A DNA stretch of 37,841 nt from JAFDVL01 sp043775925 (GTDB lineage Bacteria; Acidobacteriota; Blastocatellia; RBC074), in assembly GCA_043775925.1 (NCBI GenBank), contig JAYVRW010000419.1, positions 1 to 37,841 of the forward strand, given 5' to 3'. A model generated the notes under the pieces. That model did not search any database and was not told the origin of the DNA. It saw only the letters and a program-made list of their open reading frames with translations. A program made the position numbers and the translations under genes. Positions 24,778-34,373 of this stretch are shown here, one piece after another. The stretch's first letter is position 1. Every line of letters starts with the position of its first letter.

Positions 24778-24833
24778 GTTATTAACTCAAAACTCCTGTT
24801 GGAATTAGTCCCGAACTTCAGATAACTGAAGTT
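24774..24833 (+). promoter_or_regulatory. Two small palindromes in the gap inside the polysaccharide cluster
   Basis: TTGAGTTAT-TAACTCAA at 24774-24790 overlaps the stop codon of the deacetylase gene. AACTTCAG (24814-24821) pairs with CTGAAGTT (24826-24833) with a 4-base loop. This is the largest gap (72 bp) between genes in the cluster. It could be an attenuator or mark a second transcription unit; no strong T-run follows. Confidence 0.45.
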
Positions 24834-24849
24834 ATTCTTAGGAGAGATC

Positions 24850-26349
24850 ATGATAACCAAAGCCCTCATCCCTGCCGCCGGGCGGGGCATACGCGCTTAT
24901 CCGAAAACCCAATACCTGCCCAAACCATTACTGGAAATTGATGGCAAAACCTTACTCCAGCGCAACATAGAAATCCTGCGCGATGATCTTGGCATTCACG
25001 ATATAACCGTCATTGTTGGTTACGAAGGGGAACAAATCATCAGTCGTTTCGGGAGTGGTGCGTCACTCGGCGTTTATTTGCGCTACCTGAAATGTGATGA
25101 GCCGGACATCGGCTTAGCGCGTGGCATGTTACTGGCCGAAGAAGTTTTGCAAGAACCGTTCGTTACAATTCTCGGCGATGAACTGTACACGCATTCCAAT
25201 CATCGGGAATTGCTTCAAAATTTTGATGCTCAGACGAAGGTGATTTGTTCGGCTTTATCCACGCAGGATTTGCATCAAATCAAGAAAAACTATGCCCTGA
25301 AAGTTGCTGACTCGACGATCACGAATTTAATTGAAAAACCCGAAATCATTGAGAATAACCTGCTGGGATGTGGAACTTTTATTTTCACTCCTGAAATTTT
25401 TACCACGATCAAAAATACAGCTCCTTCAGTTCGTTCCGGTCGCGTTGAGTTGATAGATGCAATCAATATGCTGGCGCAGAAAGAAAATGCTGTTCGACCT
25501 TTTTATCTAAAGGGTGATTATTTCAATATCAACACGGTAGATGATTACAACTACGCGCAATACAAAATTCGTGCGGAACGATTTGAGCAATGCAAAGTCA
25601 GTGTCGTCATTCCTGCTTATAACGAAGAGCAATCCATTGGTTACGTCGTCAACGATTTCAAGGGTTTGGTTGATGAAGTTTTAGTCGTCAATAACTCTTC
25701 AATTGACAGAACTGCAAAAGTTGCCGCTGAAGCTGGTGCGCGTGTCGAAACTGCTAAATTAATTGGCTACGGAGACACCATTCGTTATGGATTGGATCGT
25801 GCTATCGGCGATATTTTGGTGGTAGTTGAAGCGGATCATTCTTTTAAATCACGTGACTTGCGCAAGATGCTGGAATATCTGAAAGATGCAGATATGGTCG
25901 TCGGTACACGGACGACGCGTGAATTGGTCGAGCAGGGAACCAATATGCGCGGGCCAGTGCGTTGGGGAAATGTACTGGTCGCAAAAGGCGTAGAACTTTT
26001 GTGGTGGAGCCAGCAACCAAGATTTACGGATGTCGGTTGCACGTATCGCGCACTGTGGCGAGAAACTTATCAATCCATTCGCCCGATTTTAAAAGGCGTC
26101 GGGCCTGAGCTTTCACCGGAAATGATGATCGCGGTTTTACAAGTGAGTAAACGAATTATTGAAGTCCCGGTTTCTTATCACGAACGAATTGGTGGTGAAT
26201 CAAAACACTCAGGGAATTACTTCAAAATTTCTCAAACGGCTCTCAAAATGTTGCGCTCAATTCTAGTTCACCGATTTGGCAAAAGTGATTTCAAGCTGTT
26301 GCATGATCTGGTAGGGCAAAGCATTATCCCCACACGAACACTACGATGA
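24850..26349 (+). CDS. Fusion of sugar nucleotidyltransferase and GT2 glycosyltransferase
   Basis: Two-domain enzyme of 499 aa. Residues 1-245 form a nucleotidyltransferase of the glucose-1-phosphate type (ALIPAAGRGIRAYPKTQYLP with KPLLEI, TILGDEL at 107-112, and KGDYFNINTVDDY). The usual GxGTR motif reads GRGIR, with Ile for Thr, and the usual Asp of the WxDxGT motif is Asn in FNINT. Residues 249-499 form a GT2 domain (VSVVIPAYNEEQSIG, VVNNSSIDRTAKVA, VVVEADHSF), like dolichyl-phosphate mannosyltransferases. One chain could thus make a sugar nucleotide and load it on polyprenyl phosphate. AGGAGA lies 4 bases before the ATG. It overlaps the next gene by 4 bp. Confidence 0.87.
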   Translation: MITKALIPAAGRGIRAYPKTQYLPKPLLEIDGKTLLQRNIEILRDDLGIHDITVIVGYEGEQIISRFGSGASLGVYLRYLKCDEPDIGLARGMLLAEEVLQEPFVTILGDELYTHSNHRELLQNFDAQTKVICSALSTQDLHQIKKNYALKVADSTITNLIEKPEIIENNLLGCGTFIFTPEIFTTIKNTAPSVRSGRVELIDAINMLAQKENAVRPFYLKGDYFNINTVDDYNYAQYKIRAERFEQCKVSVVIPAYNEEQSIGYVVNDFKGLVDEVLVVNNSSIDRTAKVAAEAGARVETAKLIGYGDTIRYGLDRAIGDILVVVEADHSFKSRDLRKMLEYLKDADMVVGTRTTRELVEQGTNMRGPVRWGNVLVAKGVELLWWSQQPRFTDVGCTYRALWRETYQSIRPILKGVGPELSPEMMIAVLQVSKRIIEVPVSYHERIGGESKHSGNYFKISQTALKMLRSILVHRFGKSDFKLLHDLVGQSIIPTRTLR

Positions 26350-28031
26350 AAAAGTTGTCCTGGATTTTTTTAGTTTTGTTTCTATTTGGTGCCGGTGTCA
26401 GAGCCATTAATGTTTGGCATCCCGCTGATCGTTCTGCCTGGCGTGAATGCGATGAAGCCGGGATTGCCCGTAATTATTACCGCGAAGGGATGAACATTTT
26501 GTATCCGCGTGTGGATTGGCGCGGGGACACTCCCGGCTATGCTGAGATGGAGTTTCCGTTATTCCCGTGGACTACTGCCGTACTGTATAAGCTATTCGGG
26601 TATCATGAATACTTAGGCAGAGTGGTTTCATTAGTATTTTCACTACTAACGTTAGGAGTATTTTTTTTACTGGCAAAATATTTACTCCCTGAGTTAGGAG
26701 CTATTACTGCGGCTGCTTTATTTACTTTTAACCCGATCTTTATTTATATCTCAAATTCTCTTCAGCCAGAGAGTTTAATGTTCTTTTTTTATATCCTGGC
26801 GGTTTATTGTTTTCTTCGCTGGTATGAGGAAGATAAGTCGGGTTATTTCTGGATTTCCTGTCTAGCCACAGCTTTGACTATTTTATCAAAAGCAACAGCC
26901 GCTCATATTGGATTATTTTTTGCCTTGTTGGTAATTAGCAAATATAACTGGAAAGTCTTTCTTCGGTTTAAACTCTGGGTTTTTGCAATCTTAGCGCTCC
27001 TTCCCAATATACTTTGGTACCTGCACTCACATGATTTCTGGTTACGCTATGGTAACTCACTGGGGGTTTCCAATGAATACCATTGGGTCGGAATGGATTT
27101 CTTTACCAATAAAGAATTTATTATTGGGATTCTGCGCAATGAGATTTTGTATGCATTAATGCCAACAGGAATGGTCTTAATTATTGCAGGAGTCTATACA
27201 GGATGGAAAAATAAAGTTGTTACTTATAGTTTATTCTGGCTGATTGCAGTTTATAGTTATTATTTTATTGCCGCACGAACGACCGGAGATCAGTGGGCTT
27301 TTTACTACCATATTGCCTCCATTCCAGCCTTTTCTCTATTAATGGGAAATGGGGTAGTCGCAATTAGAAAGCTACTAATCAAGCAGAATCTGATCTATCT
27401 ACTCTCATTACTTTCGACCCTGATTGCAGTTCCACTTGTCGTATTAGCGAGCTATAAGCTTTCGGGAAATTTAGCCCAGGTTGCCTGGGTTGTTTCACTG
27501 GCTCTGATCGCCACTGCGGTGGGTTCACTATTTCTCAAAAATCAGGCTTCTTTGGCAGATAGTAATGAATCAAAATTATTTCTCAGAAGTATTTTAGCTT
27601 ATTTACTCCTGTTTGGTTTATGTGGCACCTTACTCTTTGAGAGCAGGCAAATCGTGGCTGACGCAAAAACCTGGAGCGAACAGAACCAGCATGACTGTGT
27701 TGAGAAATTCGCTCAACTAATTCCGCCTGATGATTTAATTCTTGTGACGGGTGGAATTTGCCGTGATGACGATGGTTATCCCGTCGCCTATAATGCTTCG
27801 TTTATGTTTTTGTGGATGGATCGTAAAGGCTTTAATGTTTGCATTGAAGAACAATCCTTAGAGGCAGTTTCCGACTTTGCCAGACGTGGGGCCAAATACT
27901 ACTTAGCGGCCAAAAAAACCTTGCAGCGAAAAAAAACTTTTGAAAATGACCTGCTGCGAGTATATCCTCTGTTAGCCCAGTGTGAAGATTACTACCTCTT
28001 CAAGCTCACTCCTAATCCAGTCCGCGAATAA
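26346..28031 (+). CDS. GT39-like membrane glycosyltransferase
   Basis: Integral membrane glycosyltransferase of 561 aa in the PMT/ArnT-like (GT-C) fold group, which uses polyprenyl-phosphate sugars. About 10-12 membrane helices are seen. The first outer loop has WRECDEAGIARNYY with the acidic Asp36-Glu37 pair typical of GT-C catalytic loops. The C-terminal 110 residues form a soluble domain. It overlaps the nucleotidyltransferase/GT2 fusion by 4 bp (ATGA), which suggests that the fusion makes its donor. No signal peptide beyond the first helix is needed. The acceptor is unknown. Confidence 0.85.
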   Translation: MKKLSWIFLVLFLFGAGVRAINVWHPADRSAWRECDEAGIARNYYREGMNILYPRVDWRGDTPGYAEMEFPLFPWTTAVLYKLFGYHEYLGRVVSLVFSLLTLGVFFLLAKYLLPELGAITAAALFTFNPIFIYISNSLQPESLMFFFYILAVYCFLRWYEEDKSGYFWISCLATALTILSKATAAHIGLFFALLVISKYNWKVFLRFKLWVFAILALLPNILWYLHSHDFWLRYGNSLGVSNEYHWVGMDFFTNKEFIIGILRNEILYALMPTGMVLIIAGVYTGWKNKVVTYSLFWLIAVYSYYFIAARTTGDQWAFYYHIASIPAFSLLMGNGVVAIRKLLIKQNLIYLLSLLSTLIAVPLVVLASYKLSGNLAQVAWVVSLALIATAVGSLFLKNQASLADSNESKLFLRSILAYLLLFGLCGTLLFESRQIVADAKTWSEQNQHDCVEKFAQLIPPDDLILVTGGICRDDDGYPVAYNASFMFLWMDRKGFNVCIEEQSLEAVSDFARRGAKYYLAAKKTLQRKKTFENDLLRVYPLLAQCEDYYLFKLTPNPVRE

Positions 28032-28051
28032 ACCCTGAAAAAGCAGTTAAG

Positions 28052-29635
28052 ATGTTAAACGCAATCCGCGATAAGATTTATATTCCTCTCTGGTGGATAG
28101 TCTTGCTTGCGCTGCTTTTACGGGTGATTTTTTTTCACGGCATCTCGCCAAGTGATCCGTTTACCTATAGCAAAGTGGCGGCTGATATTGTGCAGGGACA
28201 CTGGAACCCCGCCTATGCTTTTGAACAAACAACTCGATTGGGACTCCTTTTCCCACTGGCGCTTAGCTATAAATTATTTGGCGTAAATGATTTTAGTTCT
28301 GCCTTGTTTCCTCTGTTCACTTCATTGGGAACTGTGGTGACTGGGTATTTTCTGGCTGGATTTTTAGGCGGAATACGTGCTGCCGTTCTAACCGGGATAG
28401 CACTGGCGGTTTTTCCGCTTGAAATTATTTACGCGACTCAACCAATGGCGGACACTCCGTTGAGTTTTTGGCTTTTGCTGAGCCTCTATTATTTTGTCAA
28501 AGCTGATTCGGCGTCAGAAATAAAGCAGAATCGCAAGTTTTTTGTATTTTGTGGGTTGGCTTTAGGGATGGCGTATGCGACTAAATTTATCGCCGTTCTG
28601 ATAGCACCTTTTTTTCTTTGTATTGTCATACTCAGGCGAAGACTTCAATGGAACTGGGGCTGGATCGGGGTCGGTTTTTCAATTCTTTTCCTGGCTGAAT
28701 ATTGTTTCTTTGACTATTTTTATGGAAACGGATTATTCAGGCTTGATTTAATCAGAACCGATCACTCAAGTAACTTATTGCTTAGCTCTACAGGATCAGG
28801 CTTTAATCACGAAACGTGGATTTATTTATATTGGATGCTAGTTGATTTTCATACTGTGAGCTTAGCATTTGTTATCTTATTAATCCTAATAATAAGACGA
28901 ATTTCTCTTTATTACTCAGCCCCTGAAATGATCATCAGTAATAGCTGGCTGCCAATATTATGGTCAGTCGTTTTATGTCTTATTTTATCTTTTTATCCTC
29001 AAACGATAAATCCATATTTGGCTATCTATAAAATTGAAGCTTATCTGCTGGTATTCAGTGCGCCATTACTTGTTGTCTTGGGAATATTATTATCCCACCT
29101 AAACAACAAGTTGCAAATAGCCGCGACTTTCCTCATTATCGTTAGCTCTTTACCGTTTGTCTGGATTTTGCATCAAAGCTATCGTGCGAACGTAGATAAT
29201 ATGCGTGCCGTGGCGGAATTTTTACAAACTCATCGGGATCGCCCAATTTACGCGCACCGTTCAGAGCAGAGGTTGCTCAAATATTTTGATCATTTTCAGC
29301 ATGACGATTTATACAAAAACTATCGTTTACCGAAAGCTGGCGAAATCGGAGATGTCGAGCCGATTAATTTACAGAACACCTATGTCGTTATAAGTAAGGA
29401 AACTCTTAATAAATATAAGAATGATAACTTTCCTAATGAAATACTTCACCCTCCCGATGAATGGAAAGTAGTCTATTCTTATCATAGAACTGATAGTACT
29501 TTGATAAAAGTGGCTGGAAACTTCTTAAAATTATCTGATAGCTTGATGATAAGTCCAGACATGAAAATTAAGATTATGAATAAAATTGCGAGCCTGTCGC
29601 CTCAGCAACCAGTAGTAATTTACGCTACAAATTAA
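28052..29635 (+). CDS. GT39-like membrane glycosyltransferase (second)
   Basis: Integral membrane glycosyltransferase of 527 aa, PMT_2-like. About 10-12 membrane helices are seen, from LWWIVLLALLLRVIFFHG to the last ones near 380. The first outer loop has ISPSDPFTYSKVAADIV with Asp35, but only one acidic residue where the neighbour has DE. The helix pattern AALFPLF-like SALFPLFTSLGTVVTGYF and GIALAVFPLEIIYATQPMAD are typical of the family. A soluble C-terminal domain covers about the last 150 residues. It begins 20 bp after the first GT39-like gene and is clearly divergent from it. Confidence 0.85.
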   Translation: MLNAIRDKIYIPLWWIVLLALLLRVIFFHGISPSDPFTYSKVAADIVQGHWNPAYAFEQTTRLGLLFPLALSYKLFGVNDFSSALFPLFTSLGTVVTGYFLAGFLGGIRAAVLTGIALAVFPLEIIYATQPMADTPLSFWLLLSLYYFVKADSASEIKQNRKFFVFCGLALGMAYATKFIAVLIAPFFLCIVILRRRLQWNWGWIGVGFSILFLAEYCFFDYFYGNGLFRLDLIRTDHSSNLLLSSTGSGFNHETWIYLYWMLVDFHTVSLAFVILLILIIRRISLYYSAPEMIISNSWLPILWSVVLCLILSFYPQTINPYLAIYKIEAYLLVFSAPLLVVLGILLSHLNNKLQIAATFLIIVSSLPFVWILHQSYRANVDNMRAVAEFLQTHRDRPIYAHRSEQRLLKYFDHFQHDDLYKNYRLPKAGEIGDVEPINLQNTYVVISKETLNKYKNDNFPNEILHPPDEWKVVYSYHRTDSTLIKVAGNFLKLSDSLMISPDMKIKIMNKIASLSPQQPVVIYATN

Positions 29636-29638
29636 CTT

Positions 29639-30487
29639 ATGCTTTGCCCACTCTGTAATAATTCTTCAAAGCAGATTTTCCAGGCACACGGTTATTGGAT
29701 ATGTGATTGTGATAAGTGCTTTCATCGCTTTGCTGAGATTAACACCGGAAGTAATCATACGAATGCAATTTACTCAGATGAATATTTTCAAGGCGGAGGT
29801 GCAGGTTATCCCGATTATCTGGGCGAAGCGAGAATTTTACGCAATCACGGACGCCGCTACGGAAAAATTCTGAGAAAATATATGTGCCCGGGAACGATGT
29901 TGGATGTTGGGGCTGCCGCTGGATTTGTTCTGCAAGGCTTCAAGGATGGCGGCTGGCAAGGCGATGGCATTGAACCAAATCAGGCGATGGCGCAGTACGC
30001 TCAAAAAGAACTCAACCTCAACGTTCAACTTGGAGCTTTGGAGTCTTTGACTGAGAGTAAACAGTACGATTTGGTGAGTATGGTGCAGGTAATTGCGCAT
30101 TTTGCGGAGATCGGAACAGCGCTTCAACAGGCAGCGAACGCGACAAAACCTTCAGGATATTGGTTAATCGAAAGCTGGAATAAAGATAGTTTTGCCGCGC
30201 GAATGTTTGGACAGAAGTGGCATGAATACAGCCCACCAAGTGTTCTTCACTGGTTTTCACCCGACACGTTGAAAGCTCTGGCAGCTTCGTTTGGCTTTGA
30301 AGAAGTTGCGCGTGGCAGACCTTCCAAATGGATCAACGGTGGACATGTAAAATCATTGTTGCAATTCAAATTGCAGAGTTTGTCATTGGGGGAACTAGTT
30401 GGAAAATCGCTGAATCTGTTACCAGAATATTTGCCGCTACCTTATCTGGCGGATGATTTATTTTGGATATTATTAAAAAAAATATAG
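29639..30487 (+). CDS. Class I SAM-dependent methyltransferase with N-terminal zinc ribbon
   Basis: Methyltransferase of 282 aa. The N-terminus has a zinc-ribbon-like arrangement, Cys3-x2-Cys6 and Cys24-x2-Cys27 (with Cys22 close by). The SAM-binding motif I is MLDVGAAAGFVLQGF, followed by DGIEPNQAM (acidic end of strand 2) and YDLVSMVQVIAHF. This layout is common in methyltransferases of polysaccharide clusters. It is probably a sugar O- or C-methyltransferase; the target is unknown. It starts 3 bp after the second GT39-like gene and ends the cluster. Confidence 0.86.
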   Translation: MLCPLCNNSSKQIFQAHGYWICDCDKCFHRFAEINTGSNHTNAIYSDEYFQGGGAGYPDYLGEARILRNHGRRYGKILRKYMCPGTMLDVGAAAGFVLQGFKDGGWQGDGIEPNQAMAQYAQKELNLNVQLGALESLTESKQYDLVSMVQVIAHFAEIGTALQQAANATKPSGYWLIESWNKDSFAARMFGQKWHEYSPPSVLHWFSPDTLKALAASFGFEEVARGRPSKWINGGHVKSLLQFKLQSLSLGELVGKSLNLLPEYLPLPYLADDLFWILLKKI

Positions 30488-30491
30488 TAAG

Positions 30492-30628
30492 TTGGTCTTA
30501 GGTCTTTGGTTTTTGTCAAGGTATTGTAACTACTTGCCTTGACCAGAATATTAGCTCTCGTGTTACTACAGCAATGACCAGGCATTCTTAAAATTGCCCT
30601 GAGACAAATGTTAAAGATCGAAGACCAA
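30492..30628. repeat. Imperfect inverted repeat between convergent genes
   Basis: TTGGTCTTAGGTCTTT (30492-30507) and its inverted partner at 30613-30628 match at 14 of 16. An inner stem GTCAAGG/CCTTGAC (30515-30521 and 30537-30543) has a 15-base loop. It fills the whole spacer between the methyltransferase and the GH38-like gene. It may act as a bidirectional terminator or be an old dispersed repeat. Confidence 0.6.
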
Positions 30629-30635
30629 TTCAGTT

Positions 30636-33600
30636 TTACTTGATCTTAATTTTCACTGGATTGGCATTTTGTCCCTGCTCCATCAGACTTACTTCAACTT
30701 CTCCTGCCCCGATCAACCCACGAGGTAATTGAAGGTTGATCTGATCTAATCCGACATAGGTTCCCTGAGCGCCAATGTAATCAATTGGGACGCTAAGATG
30801 GCCGATTTTTGCCGCTACGTTAAGGTTACGCCCACGCAATCCGGTTCCATAAAGAATCAGAAAAACTTTGTCACTAACATTTCCTAAATCAATGGGAATT
30901 GCGCTAAAACTATTACTAGAAGAATCGTATTGCGCGACGCGCTCATCACTGCGAGAACCATCACTTTTGAGGCGGGTAATTTCTGCGGAAGCTACGCCGT
31001 TACCGTCGGCCTGTGCTGTAAACAATCCCGGAGCGTTGTTCACGATTTGGATGTATTCCGTTTTCGCAGGCTGTCCAGGGTTATTGATTTGGATTCGAGC
31101 TGTTCCCACCGCAGTATTTTCAGGAATCTGATAGTTGATTTGCGTCGGCGAAACATAAAATAAAGGTGCTAATCGTTGACGACCCAGGCTGTCAACAACT
31201 GTGACAGTCGTGCCTGCGAGATTGGTACTTAATGGCAACCCCGAGGCTGCCTGCGAAGTCACTGCCATTGAATTCCCAAAGGCGGAAGCGATAGAGCCAC
31301 GCGCCAGAAAGACGCGACGATAATTCGCGGCGGAGACACTGACAGAATCGGCGATAGAATTACTGACCTGAAGTTTTATCGAGCTGGAATTTCTGGCGAA
31401 ACCCTGATTGTCTATCACACGTGCAGTCACGTTATATTTTCCTGAAGGGAGAGAATTTAACGTGAGGCTGAATGGTGCGGAAGTAGATTCGCCAAGTTTT
31501 GTTGTACCTTGATAAAATTCTACTTTACTGACACTTCCATCCGAATCTTTTGCCATCGCGTCAATCCGAATATTTGATTGTGCAGCAAAAAATGCGCCAC
31601 TCGTCGGCGCGACAATAGAAACCTCAGGTGGAATTGAATCAATCGTTTCGCTCGTCAATAGGCGATAGGTTTGATACTGCTGATTGTTGAGTGACATTTG
31701 CAAGACTCCATCGCTCACTGAAGCATTGTCAATGTTGGTCTCAATGTGTGTTGTGCGATTGGCCTGGCGAATCGAATTTGATAATTGTAATGTCGCATTT
31801 GAAGCTTGATCGTTGACATTATAGACACGTGCGATGATGCCCTGATTAATCCCTTCTTCAGCAGGCTTTAGTGACCACAGCATTACCTTCGGATCGGAAA
31901 TACTGACCATTGAAAAATTAGTTTCGGGATAGACGGGATTCCCGCCCACTACGAGATGCGCAACCAGTGGGTTTTGATGCTCCAGGGAAAATCGCATTGC
32001 AGATGCCGCGTCGTATTCACTATGCGTGCGAAGAGCGAAGCGTTGTAAAAAATACGTATCGCCGTCGTGTCTGGGAATCCCTAATTGCGCCCCGTCAATT
32101 TGTCCTCCGACCAGTGGATTGATAGACGGCGTTGTCGAATCCAATTGCGAAGTGTTGGAATTGCCCAGTTGCATGAAGTAGCAATCGGCATTTGATAATG
32201 TGACTCCTGTGCCATTGCTGCCCGTCATATCCGCGAAATGGTTCATTGTCAGCCAATCGTAGCGCGTCCCCGTATTGACATACTGCCCGCCATTTTCTTT
32301 GGTCTTGGCGCGAATGATGGAACCGACTTCTTCGTGCATCGTGTCGGGATTGTCGAGGTTGAATCCATAGCCCCACGTATAAATATTATCACCCGGATTT
32401 TGAGTGATTTCGTTGTGGAAATCTATCCGATCAGAATCGCGGAAAAGCGTAATCCGTGTCGTATGTTCGACCGGAGCATTCGCAACAGTTTTGATCGTGA
32501 CAGAAACCGGACCGGCGTTTTCGATTTCGAAGGAACCGCTGCTGTTGCCCAAATCGTTGAGGTAGCGTCCGTTAATTTCGCGCACGAATTCCTGGTCGCC
32601 GCGTGCCTTGTCAATCAGGCTGGTGACGGCTCCGCGCTCGGCGATGGTCAGGCGGTAGAATGCATTTTCAATAGTATTTCCGTTGACGCTGGCAGCCTCA
32701 GAAAAAGTATTGCCAACGCCGGGGCGCAACTCAAAAACTTTGTAGCCGACCGAAGGAATATCGCTCGCCAGCACACGCAGATAGGTTTGATTATTCAGTG
32801 AAATGATTTGTGAAGGAGTTTCCAGCCCTGTCGTCACATCTACGACATAAACCGGAGCTGTTTCAGTGTAAGGAAAATCTACATAATCGGTGCGCGTCCA
32901 GCTTAACGAATTGAATGCGTAAAACCGTTTGTAATCAGGATTCGCCGGAATCATCGTAGCCAAGGCGTCTGCTGATTGCTGCTGAATTTTGTCAACGTAG
33001 CCAGTAATTCGATTGGCGAGTTTACGTTGCCACGCAGGTCGCTGATCGTGAATGTAGCCGTCCGCCGTCCAGTCGTGTTCCCAATAAAGTCCCAAGTCCA
33101 TCCAGGCCTGATCGCGTTCGGCCAGTTGGTCGCGCATGAAGTTACGGTCTTTCAATGACACCAACGTTTGCATCGCTTCGGCGTTACGAAGCTGTTCGAC
33201 GGAGCGTTTGACGCGGGCGGAAACCTCCGCCATTGAAGTACAGAGAACGTCCCATTCATTGCCGTAACTGGTAGAATTGGTTGGAATCTGCGAGCCATAA
33301 TTGGCTTCAAAATCCTGAAAGAAATCTACTTCATTCGAGACGATAATTTTGCGTTCTGCATTGGTATTATTGCGCGCAAAATTGACGAAATCATCGGTCA
33401 AAGTTTTAGCATCGTCGCCGCCCTTGCCGAAAATCCCAATGGCTTTATAAGGCCAGTTTTCCTGAAAGCGGGCATTGGTTTCGACCGTATTCACGGCGCG
33501 ATCAGGAAAGCGACATTCCTGATAATCACCAATTGAAGCGCCATCATACACATAAAAGTTATTCCATTTCATCAAGAGCTGGCTGCCATCGAAGCCTTTC

Positions 33601-34181
33601 CACCAGTAAATATCAGGATGGTCAAAGCCGTGGACGCGGGACGCGCAGCCGCAAGTGCCACGCCAGGAATATTTAACGCCGGCTCCCGCCCATAAAGCTC
33701 CCAGACCATAAGGCAACGTCGCATTTTCCATCGCCACCGCTAACGGGAAGCGCACCCCATAACGTCTTTCGAGCGAACCGGGATAATACATGCCACGCAG
33801 CACCGCTTCAGAGGGCTGTGCTCCATAAGTCGAAACCAGACCATTGATGATCGTGCTGATATGTCCACTGCGCACATAATTCATGAGCCTGTCGAAATCA
33901 GCGCTGGATTTGTTATGTTCATACGTCCACAGCCAGAAGGTGCCGTCACAATTCCATCGGCTCTGATGTTCGGTTGGGAGGTTCGCCGTTTGATCCGCCA
34001 GATTCATGTAATAATCCAGTGTTTCCAGAAAAATCTGGCGATGCTCTTCTTCAGTCAAAGCGTATTGATAATCGGTATGATCGTCCAGCCCAAGATAGAT
34101 GCGCTTTTGCTGCGCGAAGGGAGAAGAAAAAAGAAGGCAGGTCAGTCCAGCAAACAAACAAATCGTGAATAGCTTTTTCAT
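30636..34181 (-). CDS. Secreted GH38-like protein with Ig-like and TIGR03437 C-terminal domains
   Basis: Large exported protein of 1181 aa. The chosen start is the ATG at 34181, because it puts the signal peptide first (MKKLFTICLFAGLTCLLFSS); an upstream ATG at 34208 adds 9 residues. An N-terminal GH38 alpha-mannosidase-like domain covers about 26-330 (DDHTDY, then DGTFWLW, then VRSGHISTIING). A middle part contains LYWEHDWTADG (365-375), and a GH38-C-like beta-domain starts at ENAFYRLTIAERGAV (505). An Ig-like domain is at about 851-944. The last 237 residues read as the Solibacter C-terminal domain (SPTQINYQIPENTAVGTARI, NNAPGLF, LILYGTGLRG). Where GH38 enzymes have DPFGHS the sequence reads AVAMEN, so the usual nucleophile is not evident. 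It stands opposite to the polysaccharide genes on both sides. Degradation or binding of a mannose-rich polymer is inferred. Confidence 0.82.
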   Translation of the reverse strand: MKKLFTICLFAGLTCLLFSSPFAQQKRIYLGLDDHTDYQYALTEEEHRQIFLETLDYYMNLADQTANLPTEHQSRWNCDGTFWLWTYEHNKSSADFDRLMNYVRSGHISTIINGLVSTYGAQPSEAVLRGMYYPGSLERRYGVRFPLAVAMENATLPYGLGALWAGAGVKYSWRGTCGCASRVHGFDHPDIYWWKGFDGSQLLMKWNNFYVYDGASIGDYQECRFPDRAVNTVETNARFQENWPYKAIGIFGKGGDDAKTLTDDFVNFARNNTNAERKIIVSNEVDFFQDFEANYGSQIPTNSTSYGNEWDVLCTSMAEVSARVKRSVEQLRNAEAMQTLVSLKDRNFMRDQLAERDQAWMDLGLYWEHDWTADGYIHDQRPAWQRKLANRITGYVDKIQQQSADALATMIPANPDYKRFYAFNSLSWTRTDYVDFPYTETAPVYVVDVTTGLETPSQIISLNNQTYLRVLASDIPSVGYKVFELRPGVGNTFSEAASVNGNTIENAFYRLTIAERGAVTSLIDKARGDQEFVREINGRYLNDLGNSSGSFEIENAGPVSVTIKTVANAPVEHTTRITLFRDSDRIDFHNEITQNPGDNIYTWGYGFNLDNPDTMHEEVGSIIRAKTKENGGQYVNTGTRYDWLTMNHFADMTGSNGTGVTLSNADCYFMQLGNSNTSQLDSTTPSINPLVGGQIDGAQLGIPRHDGDTYFLQRFALRTHSEYDAASAMRFSLEHQNPLVAHLVVGGNPVYPETNFSMVSISDPKVMLWSLKPAEEGINQGIIARVYNVNDQASNATLQLSNSIRQANRTTHIETNIDNASVSDGVLQMSLNNQQYQTYRLLTSETIDSIPPEVSIVAPTSGAFFAAQSNIRIDAMAKDSDGSVSKVEFYQGTTKLGESTSAPFSLTLNSLPSGKYNVTARVIDNQGFARNSSSIKLQVSNSIADSVSVSAANYRRVFLARGSIASAFGNSMAVTSQAASGLPLSTNLAGTTVTVVDSLGRQRLAPLFYVSPTQINYQIPENTAVGTARIQINNPGQPAKTEYIQIVNNAPGLFTAQADGNGVASAEITRLKSDGSRSDERVAQYDSSSNSFSAIPIDLGNVSDKVFLILYGTGLRGRNLNVAAKIGHLSVPIDYIGAQGTYVGLDQINLQLPRGLIGAGEVEVSLMEQGQNANPVKIKIK

Positions 34182-34373
34182 AGTAGTTCCGGCATCGGCT
34201 CCATCCATAATTCCCTTGACAGATAGTTAATTCACCAGAAATTCCGTCAGGGGGAGAGGTGATAAGTCACTAACGAAAATATTCCAGGATGCCGATCATT
34301 AATTTTTTTAGGGACTCGATTAGATTAGCACATGCAAAGAACTATTTTTAGTTCAGTGGTACAATTTTAAGGT

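Noticed and set aside
34182..34208. Upstream ATG for the GH38-like protein
   Set aside because: It would put nine hydrophilic residues in front of a canonical signal peptide that begins MKK at 34181.
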